Positions 29,752 to 38,759 of a stretch of DNA of 64,000 bases are shown in pieces. A program made the position numbers and the translations under genes. How positions within the stretch are numbered: the stretch's first letter is position 1; every line of letters begins with the position of its first letter. The notes under the pieces were generated by a model, which made no database searches, had not been told where the DNA came from, and saw nothing but the letters and a program-made list of their open reading frames with translations. The stretch is from Vibrio tritonius (GTDB lineage: Bacteria > Pseudomonadota > Gammaproteobacteria > Enterobacterales > Vibrionaceae), in assembly GCF_001547935.1 (NCBI RefSeq), contig NZ_AP014635.1, forward strand, positions 930,001 through 994,000, in the 5' to 3' direction.

Positions 29752-30753
29752 ATGAGTCTGCACCTTTCGAATGTCATTTTGCACCAATTGCGCAAAAATG
29801 ATAACGACGAGCTGGTTGTTAACTTCCGAGCTCAAGCCCTTGATAATGATACATCAACTGAGAACCTTGTGGCTGAATTGCACCGAGTTTTTAATGCAAA
29901 ATCAGGTAAAGGGTTCGGTTCTTTCCAATCAGACAGCGATTTTCAGCAGTGGTTGCAGGAACTGCGTCAAGGAAATCGCAATTTCTACGACTTCACTCAG
30001 CAGAGTGCACAACGTTTGCGTGACGAGCTGTCAAAATACCCGTTTGCCGATGAAGGCATTTTAGTGATGGCGGAGTATCAGTCGCTATCAACAGAATACT
30101 TGTTCATTGGTTTACTACCGATGAATCAGAGCCTTAAGGTGACTGAAGGATTAGATATCAGTGCGACGGATTACCTCGATATCAATAAAATGGATATCGC
30201 GGCACGCATTGATATCTCAAGCTTCGAGACGGACAAAGAGTCTAATCGTTATCTAAGCTACATTAAAGGTAGAGTAGGACGTAAAGTCGCAGACTTCTTC
30301 CTTGATTTTCTCCAAGCCTCGGTTGGATTAGACACTAAACAACAAAACCAAGTGCTAATGCAGGCGGTAGAGGATTTCTGTACCGATTCTAAATTGGAAA
30401 AGTCAGAAGCAATTAGTTACAAAAAACAGGTCTACGACTACTGCAATGATCAGATCAAATCAGGGGAAGAGATCGAGATCAAAGAGCTTTCGGGTGAGCT
30501 TACGCCAAGCGAAGATGGTACTAGTTTCATCGAATTTACTGAAAAGCATGGTTATGAGCTGGAAGAAAGCTTCCCTGGTGATCGTAGCACAGTAAGAAAA
30601 CTGACCAAGTACGTGGGAGCTGGTGGCGGTTTGAATATCAGTTTCGATAGTTTACTCATGGGTGAGCGTGTGTTTTACGATCCAGAAACCGACACGTTGA
30701 CGATCAAAGGAACGCCACCTAATTTGCGTGATCAGTTAACCCGCAATAAATAA
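29752..30753 (+). CDS. yejK: Nucleoid-associated protein NdpA/YejK
   Basis: A 333-residue NA37-family nucleoid-associated protein, the E. coli YejK type that binds DNA and interacts with topoisomerases. MSLHLSNVILHQL at the start and GRKVADFFLDFLQASVGLD near residue 178 are conserved, and the length matches (335 in E. coli). No strong ribosome site precedes the ATG. It is divergent from yejL-yejM and ends at a strong terminator shared with nhaC. Confidence 0.93.
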   Translation: MSLHLSNVILHQLRKNDNDELVVNFRAQALDNDTSTENLVAELHRVFNAKSGKGFGSFQSDSDFQQWLQELRQGNRNFYDFTQQSAQRLRDELSKYPFADEGILVMAEYQSLSTEYLFIGLLPMNQSLKVTEGLDISATDYLDINKMDIAARIDISSFETDKESNRYLSYIKGRVGRKVADFFLDFLQASVGLDTKQQNQVLMQAVEDFCTDSKLEKSEAISYKKQVYDYCNDQIKSGEEIEIKELSGELTPSEDGTSFIEFTEKHGYELEESFPGDRSTVRKLTKYVGAGGGLNISFDSLLMGERVFYDPETDTLTIKGTPPNLRDQLTRNK

Positions 30754-30792
30754 ACTTACTTTGCTACATTTAGCCGTAGGTTATTTATAAAT

Positions 30793-30818
30793 AAAAAGAG
30801 CGCCTAAGGCGCTCTTTT
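30793..30818. terminator. Bidirectional terminator between yejK and nhaC
   Basis: AAAAGAGCGCC-TA-AGGCGCTCTTTT; an 11-bp stem with A and T runs at either end. Confidence 0.9.
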
Positions 30819-30846
30819 GGGTTTTAAATCATAGTATTACAATCGA

Positions 30847-32292
30847 TTAAGCCGAACTCTTTTCTGAAGAGAGTGCTACACCGGATTCTTCAGGTTCACC
30901 AGTAGTGGCTGTCGGTTCACATTTATCGACAAACCAACCCATGTATGAGCAGATAATCGTGATTACAATACAAACAAAGCTTAACCACATGAACGGCGCG
31001 TAAGAGAGTGTTGCTACTCCAAGAATGCTTGCCATATAGATACCATTGTCACTCCAAGGCACCATACCTGAGGTTAACGTACCACCAAACTCTGCGTTTC
31101 GAGATAGGTTCTTACGTTTGTAACCCAAGCGATCATAATTCTTCGCGCAGATCTTCGGTGTTAATATCAAAGATACGTACATAGCAGAGCCAAATACGTT
31201 ACCTAAAAACGCTGTGCCAATGGTGCTAGCTGCTAATGAGCCAGAGCTTTTGATGCGGTGTTCAAATAACTTAGCGATGGTCTCCAAAACCCCCACTTTA
31301 TCTAACAAGCCGCCAAAACCGAGGCCAAAGACGATCACCGCAACAGAACCTAACATTGACGACATACCACCACGGTTAAGAATAGAGTCGATAAAAGGCA
31401 CGCCTGATTCAATGCTAAATGGAGCCCATGCTGTGTTAAATGCTTGTAGAAAATCCACATCTTGGATCATGACAGCCCAGACAATACCAAGAAGAGAACC
31501 AAAACTGATCACTGGGAATGAAGGCATACGCATCGCAAGTAAGCCGAGCACAATCAATACTGGCACAAATGAATATGGCGTGATGTAGAACTGCTGCTCC
31601 ATTGCATGCATTACGTTTTGTACTTGTGACATGTCAACGTTGCCAGAATAGTGGAACCCAAATAACGTAAACATGATCGCAGTAATGATGTAGCTAATCG
31701 AGGCAATAGGTAGCATACCTTTAATGTGCTCAACCACTTCTACATTCGACATACTAGAGGCGAGGATAACCGAATCGGAAAGCGGTGACATCTTGTCGCC
31801 AAAGTAGCAGCCAGACAGAACCGCACCCGCTGTAATTGGTGCTGGAACACCTAAACCTTGGCCTATGCCCATCATCGCAATGCCCGCTGTGCCAGCTGCA
31901 CCCCAAGATGTTCCTGTTGCAAGCGCCGTTAATGAACAGATCACCATGGTTGCCAATAGGAAAATTGACGGGTGAATCGCTTTTAAACCGTAATAAATAA
32001 TTGTTGGAACAATACCACCTGAAATCCAGGTACCAACCAGAGCACCAACCGCTAAAAGTATTAAAACAGCACCTAGGCCGTTTGATATCCCATTTAGAGC
32101 TGCTTTTTCTAAGTCTTGATACTTATGACCAAGGCGAACACCTAAAACTATAATGATAAACCAGCCGATATACAGAGCTAGCTGAATAGGTAGGTCTAAT
32201 TTCGCAGTAAAGGAGAAAGCTAACAATAAAAATAACCCTAGCGCGACTACTACTTGTAGCACGCTAGGTAAGCGTTTTGGGGCCTGTGCCAT
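30847..32292 (-). CDS. nhaC: NhaC family Na+/H+ antiporter
   Basis: A 481-residue integral membrane protein with about 12 hydrophobic segments. The NhaC-family motifs are TGTSWGAAGTAGIAMMGIGQG, SGCYFGDKMSPLSDS and NAEFGGTLTSGMVPWSDNG. It exchanges cytoplasmic sodium, or a related cation or organic ion, for protons, fitting a marine lifestyle. In some vibrios an NhaC-type protein (LysW) is linked to lysine via an L-box riboswitch, but the leader here does not show one that I can recognise. It is monocistronic and divergent from asd. Confidence 0.88.
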   Translation of the reverse strand: MAQAPKRLPSVLQVVVALGLFLLLAFSFTAKLDLPIQLALYIGWFIIIVLGVRLGHKYQDLEKAALNGISNGLGAVLILLAVGALVGTWISGGIVPTIIYYGLKAIHPSIFLLATMVICSLTALATGTSWGAAGTAGIAMMGIGQGLGVPAPITAGAVLSGCYFGDKMSPLSDSVILASSMSNVEVVEHIKGMLPIASISYIITAIMFTLFGFHYSGNVDMSQVQNVMHAMEQQFYITPYSFVPVLIVLGLLAMRMPSFPVISFGSLLGIVWAVMIQDVDFLQAFNTAWAPFSIESGVPFIDSILNRGGMSSMLGSVAVIVFGLGFGGLLDKVGVLETIAKLFEHRIKSSGSLAASTIGTAFLGNVFGSAMYVSLILTPKICAKNYDRLGYKRKNLSRNAEFGGTLTSGMVPWSDNGIYMASILGVATLSYAPFMWLSFVCIVITIICSYMGWFVDKCEPTATTGEPEESGVALSSEKSSA

Positions 32293-32717
32293 TATATATG
32301 CCTCATTTCGAATGAATATGCTAGTGGATGAGTAAGGAGCCTACTTAAAAGGAAGCGGCACTGTACCTTACTTGAATAAATATTTCGAGTTTGAGCGTAT
32401 AAAATGTGATTTGGTAACCCATTTTTGTTAAAAATTAGTGCTAAATGTTGTTAGTTGTGGAGTAAGTCGAAATAAAATTTTGTGTAATGTAGAAGAGGCG
32501 TGTTACTGGTTTGTATGCGGTAAAAATCCACACTTTTTTGTCGGTGAAAAAAAGCATAATACTGGCTTTTTTATCTAGTTGAATGGCTAGTCAGAGTAAA
32601 TCCTATCCATTGAGCCTAAAAACTTTGGGATTTTATTAAGAAACGCTTGAGATTTTATGCTGAACCACTTATAGATGGGGATACTATTTTTTTGGAGATA
32701 ACAAGGAGAGTAAGAGA
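32293..32717. promoter_or_regulatory. Divergent nhaC/asd intergenic region
   Basis: 425 bp without a gene. A seven-base inverted repeat (AGTAAGG at 32331, CCTTACT at 32366) lies in the nhaC leader. No riboswitch core recognised. Divergent promoters must lie here. Confidence 0.4.
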
Positions 32718-33830
32718 ATGAGAGTCGGTCTTGTTGGTTGGCGTGGTATGGTAGGTTCTGTACTGATGCAGCGTATGGTTGAAGAAGGCGATTTTAACCT
32801 CATTGAACCAGTATTTTTCAGCACATCACAAATAGGTATTGCAGCGCCTAACTTCGGAAAAGAAGCGGGTTTACTGCAAGATGCATTCGATATTGATAGC
32901 TTGAAGAAATTGGATGCAGTGATCACCTGTCAAGGTGGTAGCTATACCGAAAAAGTGTACCCAGAACTGCGCAAAGCTGGTTGGAAAGGATACTGGATCG
33001 ACGCTGCATCAACATTGCGTATGGCTGATGATTCAATTATTACTCTTGATCCTGTGAATCTAAACCAGATTCAAAACGGTATCCATCAGGGAACTAATAC
33101 ATTTGTTGGTGGCAATTGTACCGTTAGTTTGATGCTCATGGGGCTAGGTGGCCTATTTGAACGTGGTTTGGTTGAGTGGATGAGTGCGATGACTTATCAA
33201 GCGGCTTCTGGTGCTGGTGCTCAAAACATGCGCGAGTTGATTTCTCAAATGGGCGTTATCGCAGATTCTGTTAGCTCTGAGTTGGCAAACCCAGCAAGTT
33301 CTATTTTGGATATCGACCGTAAAGTCGCAGAGACAATGCGTTCGACAACATTCCCAACCAATCAATTTGGTGTACCTTTAGCGGGTTCCCTTATTCCTTG
33401 GATCGACGTTAAACGTGAAAACGGTCAATCTAAAGAAGAGTGGAAAGCAGCAGCTGAAGCAAATAAGATTTTAGGTATTCAAAACTCTCCTGTACCCATT
33501 GACGGCACTTGTGTTCGTATTGGTGCAATGCGTTGCCACTCTCAAGCATTAACTATCAAGTTGAAACAGAACGTTCCTCTTGATGAAATTGAAGAAATGA
33601 TCGCCTCACATAACCAATGGGTAAAAGTGATTCCTAACGATCGTGACATTACTGCTCAAGAACTCTCTCCTGCTAAAGTGACTGGCACTTTGTCTGTTCC
33701 AGTTGGCCGTTTGCGTAAGATGAGTATGGGTGACGATTTCCTTAACGCATTTACCGTAGGTGACCAATTACTATGGGGTGCGGCAGAGCCATTACGTCGT
33801 ACCTTACGTATTATTCTCGCAGAGAAGTAA
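32718..33830 (+). CDS. asd: Aspartate-semialdehyde dehydrogenase
   Basis: A 370-residue NADP-dependent enzyme converting aspartyl phosphate to aspartate semialdehyde, the branch point to lysine/diaminopimelate, threonine and methionine. The N-terminal nucleotide motif [14 protein letters not shown], the active-site C134 ([12 protein letters not shown]) and the catalytic-histidine region [11 protein letters not shown] are visible. The length and sequence fit the E. coli-type subgroup. AAGGAGAGTAAGAG precedes the ATG. It is monocistronic, followed by a terminator. Confidence 0.96.
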   Translation: MRVGLVGWRGMVGSVLMQRMVEEGDFNLIEPVFFSTSQIGIAAPNFGKEAGLLQDAFDIDSLKKLDAVITCQGGSYTEKVYPELRKAGWKGYWIDAASTLRMADDSIITLDPVNLNQIQNGIHQGTNTFVGGNCTVSLMLMGLGGLFERGLVEWMSAMTYQAASGAGAQNMRELISQMGVIADSVSSELANPASSILDIDRKVAETMRSTTFPTNQFGVPLAGSLIPWIDVKRENGQSKEEWKAAAEANKILGIQNSPVPIDGTCVRIGAMRCHSQALTIKLKQNVPLDEIEEMIASHNQWVKVIPNDRDITAQELSPAKVTGTLSVPVGRLRKMSMGDDFLNAFTVGDQLLWGAAEPLRRTLRIILAEK

Positions 33831-33908
33831 CCTTTTATTATCATGGTTTCTCTTGTGTGCAGTGTTCATTACTAGGTAAAGAGAAACCATGAGTTATCTC
33901 CTAAATAG

Positions 33909-33931
33909 AAAAGCGCCGTTATGGCGCTTTT
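33909..33931. terminator. Bidirectional terminator between asd and ychE
   Basis: AAAAGCGCC-GTTAT-GGCGCTTTT hairpin, nine base pairs, followed by CTATTTTAT. Confidence 0.85.
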
Positions 33932-33946
33932 CTATTTTATAAATCA

Positions 33947-34585
33947 TTAACCTAAACCTGGGAGTAGGTTTCGCAAGCCGTTAGTAATGAACTCAATACC
34001 AAGCGATCCCAATATTAAGCCCATAATACGCGTAATGACGTTAATCCCTGTTTGTCCCAGTAAACGCACGATATAAGGTGCGGAGCGAAACAGCAGCCAG
34101 CTGGCTAGACTAAAAATAATAATGGTGAGTACAATTCCAAATGTATCCCAAGTACCAGGATAGCGAGCACCATACACAATGGTAGAACTGATTGCGCCTG
34201 GTCCAGCCATTAAGGGCATAGCGAGAGGAACAACCCCCACTTGTTCGCGGCTGATGTACTCGTTCTTCTCTTGTTTGTTCTGTTTATCTTCACCTAACTT
34301 ACCGCTCATCATCGAAAATGCGATGCTCATTAATAGTAAACCGCCGGCGACTCGAAACGAATCTAGCGAGATGCTAAACATATCAAGCAGCATCTGACCA
34401 CCGATCAACGCACACGTTAAGATGATTGCCACAGAGACGTTAGCCGTAATGGCCGTTTTACTGCGCTCTTCTGGTGTCATATGGCTGGTGAGTGAAACAA
34501 AAACCGGCATGATGCCCACAGGGTTCACTGCGGCAACGAGGCCTAGAAAAAATTGAAGAAAAATAGCGAACTCAATGCTGCTCAT
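33947..34585 (-). CDS. ychE: MarC/YchE family inner-membrane protein
   Basis: A 212-residue membrane protein with six hydrophobic segments. I start it at 34585 (MSSIEFAIFLQFFLG) because GAGAGAG sits seven bases upstream; the longer frame to 34687 is not family-like. VNPVGIMPVFVSLTSHMTPEER and PLAMPLMAGPGAISSTIVYG are MarC hallmarks. The function is unknown. As in E. coli, it lies next to and divergent from adhE. Confidence 0.92.
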   Translation of the reverse strand: MSSIEFAIFLQFFLGLVAAVNPVGIMPVFVSLTSHMTPEERSKTAITANVSVAIILTCALIGGQMLLDMFSISLDSFRVAGGLLLMSIAFSMMSGKLGEDKQNKQEKNEYISREQVGVVPLAMPLMAGPGAISSTIVYGARYPGTWDTFGIVLTIIIFSLASWLLFRSAPYIVRLLGQTGINVITRIMGLILGSLGIEFITNGLRNLLPGLG

Positions 34586-35285
34586 GTGTGGGCTCTCTCT
34601 ATATAGGTGAACAACAACAAACGGCGCTAATGTAAGGCAAAGAATGGTACGCGACGAATGAAAAAAATTGTAGTCAACTCTTAGCACGCATTACAAAAAA
34701 TAATGCGTTTTATCCCCCAATTAACCTCAAGGCGCTGTTTCATTTATCTCTTTCTTCTGCATGCCCTTTAACGGCTTTAGTTTGATAAAAAAGAGGAGGT
34801 ATTCTTCTTAGTTGAGGTCGCCAGAATAACCTTGGAAAGGTTAAATTTTATATATTGGGGGTTAATTTATTGTTTGACCAAGGTGGTTAAACAGTGTTTA
34901 TATGTACCACTAGTAGCACATGGTTTATGAGGTTCGGTTGTGTGTTTGTAGCAAAATGATACTTTTTGGTGCTGAGGTATATAATTTTTATTAGTTGTTT
35001 CTAAAATGAATAACTTTGTGACTTTTGTTCATAAAAATAATCTGTTTAAAATCAATGGGTTATATATTTTTTCTTCGAGTAATAAAATTTGTGTGCTTTT
35101 AGGTGTAGGAACTGATCTCAGTCAATTTTTTTCGAGGAGCGAAATATTATACTCAAACCATAAAAGCGATTTACTAAGTGTGTTGTTTTCTTGAATCTTT
35201 TTAGTCTAAGCTTTTGATAAATAGGCGTTAATGGGAAGCGAATACTTAATAAAAAGTTTTTAATTTTAAATTTAGGAGATTCATT
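34586..35285. promoter_or_regulatory. Long divergent ychE/adhE control region
   Basis: A 700-bp region, very AT-rich, with no convincing gene; a 62-codon frame at 35006 lacks a ribosome site and looks like chance. A near-perfect inverted repeat sits at 34871. The length suggests complex control of adhE, which in relatives responds to redox state and anaerobiosis. Confidence 0.5.
34871..34893. promoter_or_regulatory. Candidate operator upstream of adhE
   Basis: TGTTTGACC, a five-base centre, then GGTTAAACA: a nine-base inverted repeat with one mismatch. It is symmetric like a dimeric regulator's site, 393 bases before the adhE start. It does not match the Rex or FNR consensus as I know them. 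Confidence 0.4.
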
Positions 35286-38036
35286 ATGCCTGTTACTAAT
35301 TTGGCTGAACTCGACGCTCTTGTTGCCCGTGTTAAAAAAGCACAAGCGGAATTTGCAACTTACTCTCAAGAGCAGGTTGACAATATTTTCCGTGCGGCAT
35401 CTCTTGCAGCGAACCAAGCTCGAATTCCTTTGGCACAACAAGCGGTTGCTGAGTCTGGCATGGGTATCGTGGAAGACAAAGTAATCAAAAACCACTTTGC
35501 TTCTGAGTATATCTACAACAAGTACAAAGATGAGCAAACTTGTGGCGTGCTGGAAGTTGATGACAGCATGGGTACCATGACCATCGCAGAACCTGTTGGC
35601 ATTATCTGTGGTATCGTTCCAACCACCAACCCAACTTCAACCGCTATCTTCAAATCTCTCATTTCTCTAAAAACACGCAACGGCATTATTTTCTCGCCAC
35701 ACCCACGTGCTAAACACTCAACTAATGATGCTGCAAAATTGGTACTTGATGCTGCTGTTGCGGCTGGTGCACCTAAAGACATCATTGGTTGGATTGATGA
35801 ACCATCTGTTGAGCTTTCTAATGCATTGATGCGCCACAATGACATCGCATTAATCCTAGCTACTGGTGGCCCTGGTATGGTGAAAGCGGCTTACTCTTCA
35901 GGTAAACCGGCCATCGGTGTGGGTGCAGGTAACGTTCCTGTTGTTATCGACGAAACGGCAGACATTAAACGTGCTGTTGCTTCTGTTCTTATGTCAAAAA
36001 CATTCGACAACGGCGTGGTATGTGCATCTGAACAAGCCGTTATCGTTGTAGATGCTGTATATGAAGAAGTTAAACAACGTTTTGCAACACACAAAGCGTA
36101 TGTACTCGATAAAGAAGAAGCGGCTAAAGTTCGCAACGTGCTACTTATTGATGGTGCGTTGAACGCGCGAATCGTTGGTCAACCTGCAACTAAAATTGCG
36201 GAAATGGCTGGTGTGACTGTTCCTTCTGACACTAAAGTGCTGATTGGTGAAGGCCTACATGGCAAAGTAACGACTGAAGATGCATTTGCTCATGAAAAAC
36301 TGTCTCCTACTTTGGGTATGTTCCGTGCAGATAACTTTGAAGATGCTGTTGAACAAGCGATCCACATGGTAGAAATCGGCGGTATCGGCCATACTTCTGG
36401 TCTTTATACTGACCAAGATGCGAATCAAGACCGTATTCTTTACTTCGGTAACAAGCTAAAAACAGCTCGTATCTTGATTAACATTCCAACCACTCACGGT
36501 GGTATCGGTGACTTGTACAACTTCAACGTTGCACCTTCATTGACATTAGGTTGTGGTTCTTGGGGTGGTAACTCAATCTCAGAAAACGTGGGTCCAAAAC
36601 ACCTAATCAACAAAAAAATCGTAGCAAAACGAGCAGAAAACATGTTGTGGCATAAACTTCCAAAATCAGTTTACTTCCGCCGTGGTAGCTTGCCAGTTGC
36701 ACTAAGTGACTTGGAAGGCAAAAAACGTGCATTCCTTGTTACCGACCGTTTCCTATTCAATAACGGTTACTCAGATGAAATCGTTGAGCTTTTGAAAGCT
36801 CAAGGCATGGAAGTGCAAACTTTCTACGAAGTAGAAGCTGATCCAACTCTTTCTATCGTGAAGAAAGGTGCGGAGCAGATGAACAGCTTCAAACCAGACG
36901 TGATTCTTGCTCTTGGTGGTGGTTCACCAATGGATGCTGCGAAAATCATGTGGGTAATGTACGAACACCCAGAAACTGAATTTGAAGAACTTGCCATGCG
37001 CTTTATGGATATCCGTAAACGTATCTACAAATTCCCTAAAATGGGTCAAAAAGCAGAGCTTGTTTGTATCACCACGACTTCTGGTACCGGTTCTGAAGTA
37101 ACTCCATTTGCGGTAGTAACCGATGATGAGACCGGTGCGAAATATCCACTAGCTGATTACGAGCTAACACCAAACATGGCAATCGTTGATGCTAACTTAG
37201 TCATGAACATGCCTAAATCTCTGACTGCTTTTGGTGGTTATGACGCGGTGGTTCACGCTCTTGAAGCATACGTTTCTGTTATGGCAAGCGAATACTCTGA
37301 TGGTCAAGCACTCCAAGCTCTGAAATTGCTAAAAGAGTACCTACCATCAAGCTATGCAAATGGTGCGAAAGATCCAATTGCTCGTGAACGTGTTCACAAC
37401 GCAGCAACTATCGCTGGTATCGCATTTGCGAACGCCTTCTTAGGTGTATGTCACTCAATGGCGCACAAACTGGGTGCTGAATTCCACATTCCACACGGTT
37501 TGGCTAACGCATTGTTGATGGAAAACGTGGTCCGTTTTAACGCTAACGATAACCCAACCAAGCAAACTGCTTTCTCTCAATACGACCGTCCTCAAGCACG
37601 TCGTCGCTATGCAGAAGTCGCTGAACACTTAGGTCTAGCAAAACCTGGCGACCACACAGCAGAGAAAATTCAAGCATTGGTTACTTGGTTGAATGAATTG
37701 AAAGTGGCACTAGACATTCCAATGTCTATCCAAGCTGCTGGTGTTAACGAAGCCGACTTCCTAGCAAAACTTGACGAACTGGCTGTAGAAGCGTTCGATG
37801 ACCAATGTACAGGTGCTAACCCTCGTTACCCATTGATCAGTGAATTAAAAGAAGTTCTACTTGCTTCTTACTACGGTAAGGCTTATGTAGAGGGTGAAAC
37901 CTTCGAAGGCACAACCGTGATTAAGAAAAAAGCTGACCAAGTGGAAGCGGTAAAACGCGCACACGAAGCAGCAAAAGCGGAAGCCGCGACAAAAAACAAA
38001 GCGTCTAAAGCGAGTAAAAGCAAAACTGAAGCGTAA
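35286..38036 (+). CDS. adhE: Bifunctional aldehyde-alcohol dehydrogenase AdhE
   Basis: A 916-residue fusion enzyme reducing acetyl-CoA to acetaldehyde and then ethanol during fermentation. The N-terminal CoA-acylating aldehyde dehydrogenase spans residues 1-440, with the catalytic cysteine in FDNGVVCASEQAVIV. The iron-dependent alcohol dehydrogenase spans about 450-870, with the NAD loop ALGGGSPMDAAK and metal histidines in HSMAHKLGAEFHIPHGLANALL. A 35-residue Lys/Ala-rich C-terminal tail makes it longer than E. coli AdhE (891). Such enzymes assemble into spirosomes. TTTAGGAGATTC is the ribosome site. Codon use is strongly biased, as in highly expressed genes. Confidence 0.97.
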   Translation: MPVTNLAELDALVARVKKAQAEFATYSQEQVDNIFRAASLAANQARIPLAQQAVAESGMGIVEDKVIKNHFASEYIYNKYKDEQTCGVLEVDDSMGTMTIAEPVGIICGIVPTTNPTSTAIFKSLISLKTRNGIIFSPHPRAKHSTNDAAKLVLDAAVAAGAPKDIIGWIDEPSVELSNALMRHNDIALILATGGPGMVKAAYSSGKPAIGVGAGNVPVVIDETADIKRAVASVLMSKTFDNGVVCASEQAVIVVDAVYEEVKQRFATHKAYVLDKEEAAKVRNVLLIDGALNARIVGQPATKIAEMAGVTVPSDTKVLIGEGLHGKVTTEDAFAHEKLSPTLGMFRADNFEDAVEQAIHMVEIGGIGHTSGLYTDQDANQDRILYFGNKLKTARILINIPTTHGGIGDLYNFNVAPSLTLGCGSWGGNSISENVGPKHLINKKIVAKRAENMLWHKLPKSVYFRRGSLPVALSDLEGKKRAFLVTDRFLFNNGYSDEIVELLKAQGMEVQTFYEVEADPTLSIVKKGAEQMNSFKPDVILALGGGSPMDAAKIMWVMYEHPETEFEELAMRFMDIRKRIYKFPKMGQKAELVCITTTSGTGSEVTPFAVVTDDETGAKYPLADYELTPNMAIVDANLVMNMPKSLTAFGGYDAVVHALEAYVSVMASEYSDGQALQALKLLKEYLPSSYANGAKDPIARERVHNAATIAGIAFANAFLGVCHSMAHKLGAEFHIPHGLANALLMENVVRFNANDNPTKQTAFSQYDRPQARRRYAEVAEHLGLAKPGDHTAEKIQALVTWLNELKVALDIPMSIQAAGVNEADFLAKLDELAVEAFDDQCTGANPRYPLISELKEVLLASYYGKAYVEGETFEGTTVIKKKADQVEAVKRAHEAAKAEAATKNKASKASKSKTEA

Positions 38037-38069
38037 CGCGCTCCAATAAGTTCAAATATCTTTATGAAC

Positions 38070-38094
38070 AAGCCCCACACAGTGGGGCTTTTTT
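38070..38094 (+). terminator. Terminator of adhE
   Basis: AAGCCCCAC-ACA-GTGGGGCTT, a nine-base-pair perfect stem followed by TTTTA. Confidence 0.95.
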
Positions 38095-38120
38095 ATATCT
38101 ATCAGTTGCTTACCTAAAAC

Positions 38121-38190
38121 CTTACAAGGACAGACATCACAAGCTACATTAAATTCTTACAGGGACAGAAATTCTTACAGGGACAGACAC
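38121..38190. repeat. Cluster of three REP-like motifs
   Basis: Three copies of CTTACARGGACAGA (near 38121, 38156 and 38174) within 70 bases. The same motif in reverse orientation recurs at 60639-60800. Motifs of this type (GGACAGACA) occur beside RAYT/REP elements in vibrios as I recall; no transposase is present here. Confidence 0.55.
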
Positions 38191-38203
38191 TTTAAGAGCG
38201 GCA

Positions 38204-38488
38204 TATACCCAAATGACCTCAAGATGCAGACTTCAGAGCTTCATCAACAAGAACAGGTCAAGCTCAATGACGGAAGGAATGGTCATTCCCTTTCAACGTC
38301 ATTGGGCGCTGAAATGGGCTTGTTGATGAGCTCCCAAAGGGCGAGTTGTATTCGCTCCTATGCTGCGTTACCGATTTTCTACGTAGAATAACTATGTATT
38401 CAAAGTATAACTATGTATTCAAATCGGTGCCTTGCCTATGAGCGAATACATTCTCGCTGAAACCGCATCTTGAGGTTACTTGGGTATA
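38204..38488. repeat. Palindromic intergenic repeat element, copy 2 (285 bp, inverted)
   Basis: It is the reverse complement of the 3589-3854 element along its whole length, with the same TATACCCAAATGACCTCAA and TTGAGGTTACTTGGGTATA ends. It carries an extra internal tandem duplication of about 19 bases (GTATAACTATGTATTCAAA), which accounts for the length difference. It has no coding capacity. Confidence 0.85.
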
Positions 38489-38661
38489 GTTTTATCTAAA
38501 CGGGGAAAGGTCGTATAGAGCTATGGTGAGCCTGAAATGAGTGGAGAGTGCAATTGTGAGAGACGCGCTGTAAGCACTCGTAGTGCAGATAGCCAGTACT
38601 TAAAGGGTTAGCGGAGCATTTTTAGGTAATCACTTCTAGAGGGCGATTGAAGTGAAATTAA

Positions 38662-38698
38662 AAGGCCTGATTCCGATAGGGTATCGAAATCAGGCCTT
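38662..38698 (-). terminator. Terminator of the SulP gene
   Basis: Long imperfect stem: AAGGCCTGAT pairs ATCAGGCCTT, continued by CGAT/ATCG with one bulge, with T-rich sequence following on the minus strand. Confidence 0.7.
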
Positions 38699-38759
38699 GC
38701 AAGCCGCTTAACAGAAATGTCCAATTTTATGGGGGCACTTCAAAGCGGGAATTTTTGAA

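Noticed and set aside
32293..32500. Lysine riboswitch upstream of nhaC
   Set aside because: NhaC-type genes in some vibrios have an L-box, but I could not find its conserved core here; the visible inverted repeat is too short.
35006..35194. 62-codon frame upstream of adhE as a leader peptide
   Set aside because: No ribosome site, low-complexity AT-driven composition, and no codon run or attenuator structure that would suggest a leader.
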